Below, in pieces: positions 9,418 to 19,344 of a stretch of DNA of 64,000 nucleotides; positions within the stretch are counted from its first letter, which is position 1; each line of letters starts with the position of its first letter. The position numbers and the translations under genes were made by a program. Under the pieces are notes generated by a model that was not told the origin of the DNA, did not search any database, and saw only the letters and a program-made list of their open reading frames with translations. The stretch comes from Colwellia sp. 12G3. Its GTDB lineage: Bacteria; Pseudomonadota; Gammaproteobacteria; Enterobacterales; Alteromonadaceae. The stretch lies in the NCBI RefSeq assembly GCF_002836775.1, contig NZ_PJAQ01000066.1, positions 62,001-126,000 of the forward strand. The letters run 5' to 3'.

Positions 9418-9818
9418 AAAGCGGAAGTAGAGCAATCATCAACACAGTTCAGGTCATGCCACACTGAAGACATTAGCATTTGAGAATATTGACTAAGAAA
9501 TTGGTATATTTTGATCTACAGCGGAGATAGTTCAACAATTACATTCCTCTAGCAGTTTCCCGACAGCTGACATTCCCCAAAGGTGAGAGCGGTACTTGCT
9601 GAAAATGCTCTTTTACCAATGAATCGCTCTTACCTTGCTTAACGAATGACTGCGTGCAAATAATTGAAAACATATTTCTGTTAGAAGCTCATGTCTTCCT
9701 TAGCAACGCATTCACTACGTATTCTTTCTTTTTTTGTCTCACAACTACTATAGTTGTGATGAAGCATCTTCATTGATCACAGCATAGACGTGAAAAGAAT
9801 TTAGTTTTAAAGAAATGG

Positions 9819-9914
9819 TTGATGTTTTGCTACTTGCAACGCAAAAAAAGAGGCGTTCTGCATGAACCCTGATTTATAAATAGAGGGCTGTGGGTCATCA
9901 ATTTATATTTATCT
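9819..9914 (+). repeat. ~95-bp repeat flanking the signalling cassette, left copy
   Basis: Starting with TTGATGTTTTGC and including AACGCAAAAAAAGAGGC, CTGCATGA and GGGCTGTGG, this segment aligns along its whole length with the reverse complement of 18853-18946, with a few single-base gaps. The two copies face each other across the 8.4-kb block of signalling genes. It is non-coding and I could not identify the element type. Confidence 0.7.
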
Positions 9915-10066
9915 CTCTACATACAAAGAGTTACAGTGGTTTTATAAGCTGGCATTAATAATGCTTGGTCTTGTCTGACATGAAATTTTAATGCTGGAGT
10001 TGACATGGTTCAAGAAAATAATGAAGGGTAAAGTTCCGATAACACCTTACTATAGGAGTGTGGAGT

Positions 10067-13000
10067 GTGGATAGTAAAATAAAATCCCCCATAGTTATTT
10101 ACTCTATATGCGCAAGCGCAATTGCGATTTTTGGTTTGCTTGGATATCTTCCAGGACTTGGAGTGTTGGCTAGCATAAGTGAGTCTGACATTCCTATGGC
10201 CCCGAGTACTGCTATCAGTTTCATTGTGCTGTCTGGAATTTTATTTACCCTTTCTCTGCGTTCTTCATCACAATCAAGCTTGCGTGTATCCTTTTCTCTA
10301 ACCATGGTAGTTACCTTATTTGCAGCCCTTGAAGTTGTTGGTTATTTCACCGGCTTAGACCTCAACTTCGAGGATGCTTTGGTTCCAGCTGCTGGACAGC
10401 TCGGCGAGATACCTATCGGTCGTATGTCTGTGTACACAGGAGCCTTGTTCTTGCTTTCCGGTCTAGCTGTACTTGCCTTACTTTGGCGCGTCCGAGGAAA
10501 TAACAGCAAAATCAATCTGACGGACTTAATCGGCGTACTGGGTGCTCTAACATTTAGCACAGCCTTCATTGTCTGTCTTACCTATTTCTTTGGCAGCCAT
10601 CTTCTATACGGACAAGGTGCTACTATTCCGATGGCCTTGACGACGGCATTGGCCTTTATCATGCTGGGTGCTGCAATAGTTGGTGCTTCTGGGAAAGGCT
10701 CTATTCCTCTATGTTGGCTCTCTTCCACCATTAACGTTGGAACTAGCGCTGAAATAAGTGAAGGAAAAAGATTATTTTCATTGGCCATGGTGATGGTCCT
10801 AGTATCTTTAATGGTGATGACCATCACTATTGTCATACTCTATCGTCAAAATATCACGGAGCACAGAATGCTTCTAACGGATACAGTCCAAAGCCAAGCC
10901 CGCTTAATTGAAGCGGTTGCGCGATACGATGCAATTAATGAGAAAGAAACACAAGAAGCGTCTTTGGCCACTATAGGCCAAGTTATCGATGCCCATAAAA
11001 ATTACAAAGGGTTTGGTGATACGGGGGAATTTGTATTAGCTCAGCTAGACGGGGATAAAATCGAATTCATCATACAAAATCGTTCCGATTCAGCAGCCCC
11101 CCCTCAGTCAGTGCCTTTTAACTCCGAGCTGGCAGAGCCAATGCGATTAGCCTTGAAGGGGCTCTCAGGTACAATCATTGGCCTTGATTATCATGGTGAA
11201 ATAGTAATGGCAGCTTACGAACCGGTTGCAATACTAAACATGGGGCTAGTGGTCAAAATTGACTTAGAAGAAATCCGTAAACCTTTTATACAAACCGCTC
11301 TCACAACAACCGTCATTGCTTTTATACTTATTCTTGGCGCTACGGCTATATTCTTCCGACTAGGTCAGCCAATTATTACTCAGTTGAGGAAGCACAACAA
11401 GAACATCAGCGAACTCAGACAAGCAGAAGAGTCAGTAGCAAGTTTAGGCAAAATAATTACAGAATCGCTTAATGAAATTTTTATATTCGATGCTGAGTCT
11501 TTTGAATTTATATATGCAAATAATAGGTCCCTGGAAAATCTTGGATATACTATTGATGAGCTTAAATCTCGAACTCCAGTTGATATTAAACCTGAATATA
11601 CATTAGAAAAGTTTACAGAGTTGACGCGACCACTTCGAACAGGTGCAAAGGATCATTTAGTCTTTACAACAACCCACAAAAGAAAAGACAAGTCTCTTTA
11701 TGATGTTCAGATTCATTTGCAACTATCAGAATATATTGAGCAAAAGGCTTATATTGCAACAATCTTAGACATGACAGAGCGTAAGCAGGCGGAGAAAGAG
11801 AAAGCAAAGCAGGCCTGGGAATTAATTTTCGCCAATAATCAAGTTACGGCACATAGAAAGCGTCTTTCTGCCATCATCAATAATCTTATGGATGCCCTGA
11901 TTACGATTAGTGAGCGCGGAATTATTGAAATATTCAATCCGGCTGCAACGAAAATGTTCGGCTACACAGAAGAAGAAGTCATAGGTCAAAATATCAAGAT
12001 GCTGATGCCAGAGCCTTATCATAAAGAACATGATGGTTATCTAGATAACTACATCACAACAGGCGAAAAAAAGGTAATGGGGATCGAGCGAGAGGTTAAA
12101 GGACGCTACAAGGATGGCACAACCTTTCCTATGGTGTTGTCAATAAGTGAAACTTATATCAATGGTGAAAGACTTTTTATTGGCATCATCCGTGACATCA
12201 CCGAGCATAAGCGAACAGAAGAATTACTTCGACGTTCCCAGAAAATGGAGACAATTGGTGAACTAACAGGCGGTATTTCCCATGACTTCAATAATTTACT
12301 CGGCATTATCATAGGTAACCATGATCTGATGCGACGCGAAATTGAGGATGGAAGCAAGCAGCAAAAAAGATTAAACAATGCACAGAATGCAGCGCTACGA
12401 GGCGCTGAGATAACGCGTCGACTGCTTAACTTCTCAAGACAATCTGAAGAAGCACATAGCCCAGTGAAAATTGATAAAATAATCGCTGAATTTGAGGATT
12501 TCATTCGCAAATCAATCACTGCCAGCATAAACCTTGAGATACATATTGAAAAGGATATCTGGTTGGTTGACCTCAACCCGGGTGACTTTCAGGATGCAAT
12601 TATTAACCTAACCCTCAATGCACGAGATGCCATGCCCTCAGGTGGACGTTTAATCATTGAGGCTAGAAATATAATTTTGGATCATAATATGGCCGACTTA
12701 AAATATGGCATAAAGGCAGGTGAATATGTGCAAATATCGGTCAGTGATTCAGGAACGGGAATGACAAAAGCAACCGCGGATAAAATTTTTGACCCTTTTT
12801 TTACTACCAAGGATAAGAGTAAGGGAACCGGTCTGGGTCTGGCAATGGTATTCGGCTTTGTCAAAAGATGTAATGGCAGCATTAATGTCTACTCAGAAGA
12901 AGGTGAAGGTACATCCTTTAAAGTATATTTACCCCGTTCTCTGAGTGCGGCAGACTCTTATAAAAAGCGTACTGATATAGACAAAATACTGCCAACGGGT

Positions 13001-13366
13001 AATGAAACGGTTCTTATTGTAGATGACGAGGAAGATCTTGTGGCCATAGCAAAAAGTGTGCTTGAGAATCTTGGCTATACTACATACTGCGCCTCTAGTG
13101 GAGATGAGGCTCTGGAAATAATAACTCATAATAATAAAATTGACATTATATTTTCAGATGTTGTGATGCCTGGGTACTTGAGTGGCTTTGATTTAGCTGA
13201 AGCTGTGGTTGCAGTAAAGCCAGAGATTAAAATATTATTAACTTCAGGGTTTACAGGTAAAATGAAACAGCAGGAAGCTCACCAAAAATGGTCACTCAAT
13301 TTATTGAACAAGCCATACCGGGATCTGGAGCTTGCTGAGGCGATCAGAAAAGCGTTGGACAATTAG
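10067..13366 (+). CDS. Hybrid sensor histidine kinase (membrane sensor, PAS-PAS-HisKA-HATPase-REC)
   Basis: This is a large inner-membrane hybrid kinase. The first 220 residues contain about seven membrane helices. A further helix near 240-260 leads into a periplasmic sensor of about 130 residues, closed by another helix near 415-430. Two PAS domains follow (about 470-580 and 610-735). The phospho-acceptor His is near residue 739 ([12 protein letters not shown]), and the ATP-binding domain shows the N box ([11 protein letters not shown]), [20 protein letters not shown] and [13 protein letters not shown]-terminal receiver has its phospho-Asp near 1031 ([10 protein letters not shown]). I place the start at GTG 10067, because the AGGAG at 10054-10058 overlaps an earlier GTG at 10058 but is 8 bp from this one. 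A receiver-EAL gene follows 9 bp later, probably as the output. Confidence 0.88.
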   Translation: MDSKIKSPIVIYSICASAIAIFGLLGYLPGLGVLASISESDIPMAPSTAISFIVLSGILFTLSLRSSSQSSLRVSFSLTMVVTLFAALEVVGYFTGLDLNFEDALVPAAGQLGEIPIGRMSVYTGALFLLSGLAVLALLWRVRGNNSKINLTDLIGVLGALTFSTAFIVCLTYFFGSHLLYGQGATIPMALTTALAFIMLGAAIVGASGKGSIPLCWLSSTINVGTSAEISEGKRLFSLAMVMVLVSLMVMTITIVILYRQNITEHRMLLTDTVQSQARLIEAVARYDAINEKETQEASLATIGQVIDAHKNYKGFGDTGEFVLAQLDGDKIEFIIQNRSDSAAPPQSVPFNSELAEPMRLALKGLSGTIIGLDYHGEIVMAAYEPVAILNMGLVVKIDLEEIRKPFIQTALTTTVIAFILILGATAIFFRLGQPIITQLRKHNKNISELRQAEESVASLGKIITESLNEIFIFDAESFEFIYANNRSLENLGYTIDELKSRTPVDIKPEYTLEKFTELTRPLRTGAKDHLVFTTTHKRKDKSLYDVQIHLQLSEYIEQKAYIATILDMTERKQAEKEKAKQAWELIFANNQVTAHRKRLSAIINNLMDALITISERGIIEIFNPAATKMFGYTEEEVIGQNIKMLMPEPYHKEHDGYLDNYITTGEKKVMGIEREVKGRYKDGTTFPMVLSISETYINGERLFIGIIRDITEHKRTEELLRRSQKMETIGELTGGISHDFNNLLGIIIGNHDLMRREIEDGSKQQKRLNNAQNAALRGAEITRRLLNFSRQSEEAHSPVKIDKIIAEFEDFIRKSITASINLEIHIEKDIWLVDLNPGDFQDAIINLTLNARDAMPSGGRLIIEARNIILDHNMADLKYGIKAGEYVQISVSDSGTGMTKATADKIFDPFFTTKDKSKGTGLGLAMVFGFVKRCNGSINVYSEEGEGTSFKVYLPRSLSAADSYKKRTDIDKILPTGNETVLIVDDEEDLVAIAKSVLENLGYTTYCASSGDEALEIITHNNKIDIIFSDVVMPGYLSGFDLAEAVVAVKPEIKILLTSGFTGKMKQQEAHQKWSLNLLNKPYRDLELAEAIRKALDN

Positions 13367-13375
13367 GCTTTTATT

Positions 13376-14548
13376 ATGAGCAAACTAAAACTATTGGTTG
13401 TGGATGATGAAGTAGACTTCGCTGAATTCGTTGCCGATGTCGCTGAAAATATGGATTTTGATGTAATATCGACAGATGATCCAACGGAGGTCAAAACACT
13501 TTCCCTCCAAAATTTGAATATCATTGTGCTCGATCTTTTCATGCCAAATATAGATGGTATTGAACTACTGCGACTCTTGTCTAAATCTAAGAGTAACGCG
13601 TCTATCGTACTTATGAGCGGTAAAGATAAAGGCGTATTGCATTCAGCACAAAAAATTGCAGAAGAACAAGATATTACCGTGTTGGGCGTTTTGCAAAAAC
13701 CATTTTTTGCACAACAGTTAGAAGTTATTTTGGCTAAATATGTGGATGAATCACCTCAACGAAAACTGGGTTCATTTCTCTTACCATCAGCAAAAGAAAT
13801 TAGCTCGGCTATTGTAAATAAAGATTTATTTGTCGTATATCAGCCACAAATTAACATCACTAATCGTAAAGTAATTGGTGTTGAAGCTCTGGTTCGCTGG
13901 AAACATTCAGAAAGGGGCTTGATACCTCCGGATATTTTTATCCCCATCGCCGAAGGTAATAATTTAATTAAAGATATCAGTACTTTTGTCACTAAAACAT
14001 CTATTCGACAACAAGCAGAATGGTTAAAAAATGGTATTGACCTACGAATGTCTATCAACATGTCACCAAAAATACTAACCGATCTTGATATGCCTGAGAA
14101 ATTATCTTCTTGTGCAAAGGAAATGGGTGCCAACATTAAAAATATTGTGATTGAGGTAACAGAAACTGCGCTTATGTCAGATGTTGTTCGTTATATGGAT
14201 ATTCTAGCTCGACTGAAAATGAAAGGCTTCAATCTATCAATTGATGATTTTGGAACCGGTTATTCATCACTACAACAACTGATTCGAGCGCCATTTAATG
14301 AACTTAAAATTGATCAAGCATTTATTAAAAATATTGATACGGATAAGGAATGCAAAACAATTACAGCAATATCAATCATGCTCGCCCATAAACTTGGTAT
14401 GACGGTAGTTGCAGAAGGAATAGAAACTGAAAGTGTCTGGAATATATTGAGAGAACTCAAATGTGACGAAGGACAAGGTTACTGGATGGCAAAGCCGATG
14501 TTGCCAGAAGAAATTGAAGCATGGAAAGATAATTGGGATAAAACTTAA
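13376..14548 (+). CDS. Response regulator with EAL (c-di-GMP phosphodiesterase) domain
   Basis: This 390-residue protein joins a receiver (residues 4-120, acidic pair Asp10/Asp11, phospho-Asp53 in VLDLFMPNIDG) to an EAL domain (about 140-385). The EAL catalytic residues all appear intact: Glu170 in VEALVRW, Asn in SINMSP, Glu in EVTETAL, the Asp pair in IDDFGTGYSSL, Lys in ELKIDQAFI and Glu in VVAEGIET. It should therefore hydrolyse c-di-GMP when phosphorylated. The gene begins 9 bp after the hybrid kinase, so it is the likely partner of that kinase. Similar receiver-EAL proteins act in biofilm and motility control. The target here is unknown. Confidence 0.9.
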   Translation: MSKLKLLVVDDEVDFAEFVADVAENMDFDVISTDDPTEVKTLSLQNLNIIVLDLFMPNIDGIELLRLLSKSKSNASIVLMSGKDKGVLHSAQKIAEEQDITVLGVLQKPFFAQQLEVILAKYVDESPQRKLGSFLLPSAKEISSAIVNKDLFVVYQPQINITNRKVIGVEALVRWKHSERGLIPPDIFIPIAEGNNLIKDISTFVTKTSIRQQAEWLKNGIDLRMSINMSPKILTDLDMPEKLSSCAKEMGANIKNIVIEVTETALMSDVVRYMDILARLKMKGFNLSIDDFGTGYSSLQQLIRAPFNELKIDQAFIKNIDTDKECKTITAISIMLAHKLGMTVVAEGIETESVWNILRELKCDEGQGYWMAKPMLPEEIEAWKDNWDKT

Positions 14549-14693
14549 TTTACAGACCCTAATAATATTCATTAAATTGAGCTATTTGAAAATATAATAC
14601 TCATAATGACTTAACTACTTATTGTAATTAATGATGAACCTTATATGGCTGAATTTATTAGCGTTCAGGCTAAATATTTGGTTTGTAAGTTAT

Positions 14694-14870
14694 CTATAAA
14701 CGAGAGTAGCGCTTAAAAACAACACTGTTTTGAGTATCCCTACGAAGAAAATCGAGCCCTTCTTCACCGTTTGATTCTTCAAAGTAAACGAAGCTGCCAT
14801 CAGTTAGACATTCGACCAGCTCTTCGCGAATTTAGTCCTCATCTTCAGCAATAAGTATCTTTGTAATCAC
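14694..14870 (-). pseudogene. Remnant of a response regulator receiver domain
   Basis: Reading from GTG at 14870 on the minus strand gives VITKILIAEDED, then a TAA stop, then an open frame IREELVECLTDGSFVYFEES that ends at TAG 14694. The beginning is the typical first strand and acidic pocket of a receiver domain, so this is the truncated start of a third regulator gene. It lies directly downstream of the intact receiver gene (14876-15274), with an AAGGA ribosome-binding site still present in the gap. Confidence 0.65.
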
Positions 14871-14875
14871 AATTA

Positions 14876-15274
14876 TTATTCCTTAGTCTCTAACACTGAA
14901 TCGACCATTTCTATCAGGTTTTCAATATCTAGCGGTTTTCTTAAAAAGGGATATAAGTCAAGGTCTATGTCGTCTGTTTCAATAGTGGGAAAAGCATGCC
15001 CTGACATTACGATAAACTTTATGTCTTGCCCAAACTTTTCTTCAACCATCTTGATCAAGTCAGCACCCGATTCCCCCGGCATTCTCAAATCTGTGAGAAT
15101 AAGACTGATCCCGGGCGTGGTTTCAATGATTTCAACTGCAGCTTTAACGCCGATTGCAACAAAACATTCGTAACCTTCCTCAGTTAACGTTTCTGACGCT
15201 TCCTCAAGAATAATCTCTTCATCGTCAACTATAAGAACTTTGATTGAAATAGTATTTCTCCTTTCAATAATCAT
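14876..15274 (-). CDS. Single-domain response regulator (receiver only)
   Basis: This 132-residue receiver protein has the acidic pair Asp17/Asp18 in LIVDDEE, phospho-Asp62 in LILTDLRMPG, the Ser of IVMSGHA and the Lys of LRKPLD, so it should be phosphorylatable. There is no output domain. The gene follows the MASE1 kinase with only 2 bp between stop and ATG 15274, which makes that kinase its likely partner. The strongest ribosome-binding site, GAAAGGAG, lies inside the frame, 7 bp before an ATT at 15250-15248. A start there would give [11 protein letters not shown], a more typical receiver start. Initiation at ATT is speculative. ATG 15274 is the safe choice. Confidence 0.85.
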   Translation of the reverse strand: MIIERRNTISIKVLIVDDEEIILEEASETLTEEGYECFVAIGVKAAVEIIETTPGISLILTDLRMPGESGADLIKMVEEKFGQDIKFIVMSGHAFPTIETDDIDLDLYPFLRKPLDIENLIEMVDSVLETKE

Positions 15275-15276
15275 GA

Positions 15277-18200
15277 TTAACTCACACTCGGCAGAGTGAT
15301 CGTGAACCGGGCGCCACCATCGATATTTTCAGCGACGAGGGTGCCGTTCATATCATTGATAATACCATAACTGACCGACAACCCTAAGCCCGTACCCTTA
15401 CCCATTTCTTTGGTTGTGTAGAACGGATCGAAGATACGCGGTAGTACATTTTCTGGAATACCGCCACCGGCATCATCAGCGGTAATGTGGACACATTTAT
15501 CGTCTTCAAATACCCGCAATGTAATCTTCTTATCGCCATCGCTTTCAGCCATGGCATCACGGGCGTTGGCAAGTAAATTCAAAATTACCTGTTCCATTTG
15601 GATGCTATGACCTAAAACTGAGGGACAGTCTTCAGAAAATTCGGTCACAATATCAATACCAGCCAGGCGAAATTGCTCACCCACCAGGTCAAGCGTATTG
15701 GTAACCACTGCGCGAGCATTAATCGCTTTGAGTTCTTCCTTAGCCTCGCGCCCGAACATACGCATATGATCAATGATTGCGGCTGCTCGTACAGTCTGCT
15801 CTTCAATGCGTTCCAGCTTGGCATTCAGATATTCTAAGTCAGCCGTGCCTTTAGAAATCTTCCGCCTGCTATTCCCTGCAGCCATGCGAATGACGTTCAG
15901 GGGTTGATTCAATTCATGTGCAATTGATGTCGACATTTCCCCCAGTGTTGCTAATTTTGAAGCTTGGATTATTTTGGCGGTGGCTTCTTTGCGTTCACCT
16001 TCCTGTTCTAGCCGTATTTTGTTCAGCTCTGTAATGTCTTGACCAACCCCAACCACTCCAACGATTTTACCGCTGGCATCACGCCGTGTTGTCGAATTAA
16101 GCAGCACATCAACGCGCTCTCCCGATTTGGTGTACAACGGAAATTCATAGTTCGCTGTTTCTTCGCCCTCAAGTGCTTTGTTCAGAACCTCGCCTACCGG
16201 AGCCTTATAGTCATCGGTAATGAAATTGGCCACAAGCTCCTGACCTAGAACCTCTGCCTTAGTATAGCCTGTGATTTGTTCTGATTGCTTATTCCATTCA
16301 TTGATATGTCCATGCGCATCGATACCAAAAATCGGTGCGTTCGCAGTATCAACCAACAGTGTCATGTCCAGCGCAATGCTTTCCTGTTCTAGCCGTATTT
16401 TGTTCAGCTCTGTAATGTCATAGCCTTGAGCAATAGTCGCTATCGGTGAAGCATTGTCGCCAAGAACTGAAGAGACATTCCATAAAACCGTTCTAATCGT
16501 TCCGTTGACATGCAAGATAGGCAATTCCAAGGACTCCCTGTGTTCACTTCTAAGTGATGTTTTGAACAACTTAGGGTATCTGTTGATATCGCTATCTCGG
16601 AAAATTATGACTATATTCTTTGCGAGGACCTCTTCGGCACTCCGTCCGCTGAGTAATTCAAACTGCTTGCTGAAATGGGTGATCTTGTTAGTAGAATCCC
16701 AAACGATGATCGGTACATTGGCGTTGTTGAAAAGATTATCTAGAGAGGCGTTCACAGCCTCATTCGTCCACCTTATTTCGCTCATACGTCCGTTTATGCT
16801 GATGAGCAGAAGCTGAATCAGTCCTGTGATAACGATTGCAACCCCTCCCATAAACCAGGCCAGTAGAGGGCGATGTTGTTGCAAGTATGCATCGGTGGCA
16901 CGGACGGTAAGTAACCAGTCGCGATCACCCATGCGCAACCCTGTTGTCAAGTCGCCTTGGCGCTCTGACACCTTGTCGCTGTCACTCCAACTCTCTGAGA
17001 AGTAGAGCAACTCTTTTCCTTTAGGTGCAGCTCGGTCGGTTATCCGAAATAGCAGTCCCGAAGGTACTATTCCTCGGGTGGATATTTCTATCATTTCGCC
17101 TATCTTGACCACCGATACGGCAAACCCAAGTAAGCGCGGTATATTTTGCTCCTTATCAGCAACCAGCTGATTATCCAGAACCGGCATAATCTCCAGCACA
17201 CTAATCTGTTTTTTCTGCTCCTGCATCAACTGAATAGGCCCAGTCACAGCCATGTTATTCGTAGTTATCGCTCGATTGATGGCATCACGACGAATCGGTT
17301 CGGCATTGATGTCGAACCCCACCGCTGGAAGATTACTTTCCAGTGGGACTATGTAACGAACAGGTACGTATTCCCCTCGTTCTGCCGCGGCGCTTAGATG
17401 TCCTTGGCTATCTCGTTCGGTAATCTGGAACTGACCGAGCGGCGACAATGCACTGATCCGTTGTTCGTAGACCGAACGCTGGTCAATGGTGACCAGATCG
17501 TTGAAACTCAAAGCAAAAATATCAGGGTTGTCCTGCAGGGTTATTCTGGTAAACAACTTGAACTGCTTGAAGCTGAATTCGGGGGTTACCTCAATAAAGT
17601 TACGCAGGGATGTTAGTAGTTCTCGGTGGGTTAGCAGACGGTCGGCAATATTTTTTGTAAGAGCTTGGGAATCGCTTTCCAGCTGATATTGCTGCTCTTT
17701 TATTATCCAATGAGTTGCGCCGTAAAAAGCCAGCCAGAGCAGACCTAGTATCAGCAGCATAGGCATCAATAGGTTGATTTTCCAGTTTATCCTGCTCTTT
17801 TTGTTGAGTAGGTGTATTAGCAGTGGTAAAAATACCAGCACACCCAAAATATCACCGACATACCAATTCAAATATGAAAAAATATAATCACCCGGTTGTA
17901 TCACTCCGGCTACATATAGTCCGGTAACTCCAACAGCTGATGCCAGCAGACAGGGAAGAAGCCCACCAAGGAGCAGAAATATAAAGGCATCCGACCCCCG
18001 ATCCAGATCGCGCCAATCGGATGTCTGCCAGTGGTTCACTAGCGACGCTCCCACCCAGGCTTGCAAGGTTGAACCACTGGCTATCAGAAGCGCTATTACT
18101 GCGGTGATAGGATCGAGTGTTTGTTGCAGCAAAGCAACCATTACATTCAAGACAACCGATCCCAACCAAACACCTAGTAACGCCCGGTGGCCGGAGTAGA

Positions 18201-18384
18201 GAACCACCACCAGCGAAAGACCTGCGGCAGGAAATATCGGGCTTGCGTATCCGGGACCGACAGCCAGCATAAGTCCAAAGGCTCCTAGCAGCAGATAAGA
18301 TAGGGCAATGCATATGGTCAGGCGGGCGGTTGATATATAACCCGACTGCCAGTCTTCGAGTCTATTGTTTATAGATTTTAGAAT
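15277..18384 (-). CDS. MASE1/CHASE sensor histidine kinase with two PAS domains
   Basis: This is a membrane-bound histidine kinase. It has a MASE1 multi-helix sensor (about the first 220 residues), a periplasmic CHASE-like domain (about 250-470, with the FALSFNDLV and YEQRISALSPLG stretches), a membrane helix near 510, PAS domains near 550-660 and 680-790, and a HisKA/HATPase pair (His near 823 in TSIAHELNQPL, then NLLANARDAM, DDAGGGIPE, GKGTGLGLSVSYG). The first ATG is 18270, but it falls inside the first MASE1 helix. The frame stays open upstream to an AAGGAG at 18396-18391 followed 6 bp later by ATT (18384-18382), with no ATG, GTG or TTG between. I give the longer form. The start codon is therefore ATT or a mutated ATG. 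The two PAS linkers share an exact 39-bp repeat. Confidence 0.8.
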   Translation of the reverse strand: MLKSINNRLEDWQSGYISTARLTICIALSYLLLGAFGLMLAVGPGYASPIFPAAGLSLVVVLYSGHRALLGVWLGSVVLNVMVALLQQTLDPITAVIALLIASGSTLQAWVGASLVNHWQTSDWRDLDRGSDAFIFLLLGGLLPCLLASAVGVTGLYVAGVIQPGDYIFSYLNWYVGDILGVLVFLPLLIHLLNKKSRINWKINLLMPMLLILGLLWLAFYGATHWIIKEQQYQLESDSQALTKNIADRLLTHRELLTSLRNFIEVTPEFSFKQFKLFTRITLQDNPDIFALSFNDLVTIDQRSVYEQRISALSPLGQFQITERDSQGHLSAAAERGEYVPVRYIVPLESNLPAVGFDINAEPIRRDAINRAITTNNMAVTGPIQLMQEQKKQISVLEIMPVLDNQLVADKEQNIPRLLGFAVSVVKIGEMIEISTRGIVPSGLLFRITDRAAPKGKELLYFSESWSDSDKVSERQGDLTTGLRMGDRDWLLTVRATDAYLQQHRPLLAWFMGGVAIVITGLIQLLLISINGRMSEIRWTNEAVNASLDNLFNNANVPIIVWDSTNKITHFSKQFELLSGRSAEEVLAKNIVIIFRDSDINRYPKLFKTSLRSEHRESLELPILHVNGTIRTVLWNVSSVLGDNASPIATIAQGYDITELNKIRLEQESIALDMTLLVDTANAPIFGIDAHGHINEWNKQSEQITGYTKAEVLGQELVANFITDDYKAPVGEVLNKALEGEETANYEFPLYTKSGERVDVLLNSTTRRDASGKIVGVVGVGQDITELNKIRLEQEGERKEATAKIIQASKLATLGEMSTSIAHELNQPLNVIRMAAGNSRRKISKGTADLEYLNAKLERIEEQTVRAAAIIDHMRMFGREAKEELKAINARAVVTNTLDLVGEQFRLAGIDIVTEFSEDCPSVLGHSIQMEQVILNLLANARDAMAESDGDKKITLRVFEDDKCVHITADDAGGGIPENVLPRIFDPFYTTKEMGKGTGLGLSVSYGIINDMNGTLVAENIDGGARFTITLPSVS
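16000..16419. repeat. 39-bp exact direct repeat inside the MASE1 kinase gene
   Basis: Positions 16000-16038 and 16381-16419 are identical over 39 bp (starting TTCCTGTTCTAGCCG). Both encode the linker DITELNKIRLEQE after a PAS domain, 381 bp (127 codons) apart. This points to a recent PAS module duplication or gene conversion. Recombination between the copies would delete one PAS domain in frame. Confidence 0.9.
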
Positions 18385-18576
18385 ACTAATCTCCTTTCTT
18401 GAACGACCTTACTCTGTCTGTTCAACGCTCACATCACGCCACCGCTAGCTAACATTTTGTTAAACAGCGCGCATTAATAGTGAAGCACCCATGGCATAGT
18501 CTCTTTTATTCACATGTCCTAGTGATGCGTTAAGTGTAGGTGTAAATTATTCATGATACCAACTCATCACTTCACC

Positions 18577-18670
18577 TTACTCCAACACTCGGCAGATTGA
18601 TCATCAATAGGGCGCACCATTAATATTATCAACGACTAGAGTACCGTTCCTACCCTAATGAAAATTATAG
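18577..18670 (-). pseudogene. Remnant of a histidine kinase C-terminus
   Basis: The DNA resembles 15283-15375, the last 30 codons of the MASE1 kinase gene, with shared blocks such as ACACTCGGCAGA, TGATCAT/TGATCGT, GGGCGC and GAGTACCGTTC/GAGGGTGCCGTTC. On the minus strand it reads GTLVVDNINGAP against GTLVAENIDGGA, then meets stop codons. It is the decayed tail of a second, related kinase. Confidence 0.6.
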
Positions 18671-18852
18671 GCGACAAGTAGTCTGACGCAACTTTATTGA
18701 TTTCGTTGTTGTCACCCTGCGACATAGTCACTCTTATAGTAAGGTTTTATCAGAACTCTACCATCTATTATTTCCTTGAACCTTGCTCCATATAAAAGAA
18801 TACATTATTCATACCACCTTACAAGAAAGTGCCGTAACTCGTTGTATAAAAA

Positions 18853-18946
18853 TAAATAAATATAGACTGGCGAGCCACAACCCTTATTTTTAATTAGGAA
18901 TCATGCAAAAAGCCTCTTTTTTGCGTTACAAATTGCAAAACATCAA
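18853..18946 (-). repeat. ~95-bp repeat flanking the signalling cassette, right copy
   Basis: The reverse complement matches 9819-9914: TTGATGTTTTGC, AACGCAAAAAA, GAGGCTTTTTGCATGA, AAGGGTTGTGG and TATATTTAT occur in the same order. It lies about 40 bp before the MITE-like element. Together with the left copy it brackets the two kinase operons in inverted orientation. Confidence 0.7.
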
Positions 18947-18986
18947 GCATAACTCTGAGTTGGGAAGAAATTTAATCAAATTGGTA

Positions 18987-19252
18987 TATACCCGTTCCAT
19001 TTGAAGATGCTCGTTTCAGGAAATCTGAGCGAATCATAATCAAGGCATATTTTTTATTAATGGTTGCCTCCTTAAAAACAAATGTAACGATGTGTATGGT
19101 TTGCTCAGACTTCCCCAAAGGGCTGGTTTATAAACGCTTTATGCTGCGTTATTGATTTCCTCAATAGAATAACTATTCTCTTCAATCAATGCCTTGCTTA
19201 AAGGTGTTTATAATTCCAGCTGAATCCTGCATCTTCAGGTCGAACGGGTATA
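18987..19252. mobile_element. 266-bp MITE-like element
   Basis: The ends are TATACCCGTTCCATTTGAAG (18987 onward) and, on the other strand, TATACCCGTTCGACCTGAAG (19252 downward). They form 24-bp terminal inverted repeats with 21 matches. The symmetry continues inward, for example CAAGGCAT on the left and ATGCCTTG on the right, so the whole element could fold as a long hairpin. There is no coding potential. The size, terminal repeats and TA-rich flanks fit a miniature inverted-repeat transposable element. The transposase that moves it is not in the window. Confidence 0.65.
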
Positions 19253-19344
19253 AATAGGTATTTGAACCGACGCACTAATTAAAGTGAATACTCACATTGA
19301 AAGCATTGTACTCTTTAGTGTTTTATTTACTTATGGTGTGACGC

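Larger units (their letters stand above)
8883..10066. other. Gene-free stretch between the hydrolase and the signalling cassette
   Basis: These 1.18 kb hold no credible gene. Two dispersed repeats are described separately: a 53-bp unit at 9365-9417 and a ~95-bp unit at 9819-9914. There is a short palindrome, ACAACTACTATAGTTGT, near 9741. The rest looks like decayed sequence. The last 150 bp should contain the promoter of the hybrid kinase gene, but I cannot assign boxes with confidence. Confidence 0.5.

Noticed and set aside
12154-12576. A 140-residue open frame antisense to the hybrid kinase
   Set aside because: It is fully inside an intact gene with conserved kinase motifs and has the Ser/Arg-rich composition of a shadow frame.
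17888-18313. A 141-residue open frame in another phase over the MASE1 kinase N-terminus
   Set aside because: The competing frame encodes a clear MASE1 domain. This one has no protein-like features.
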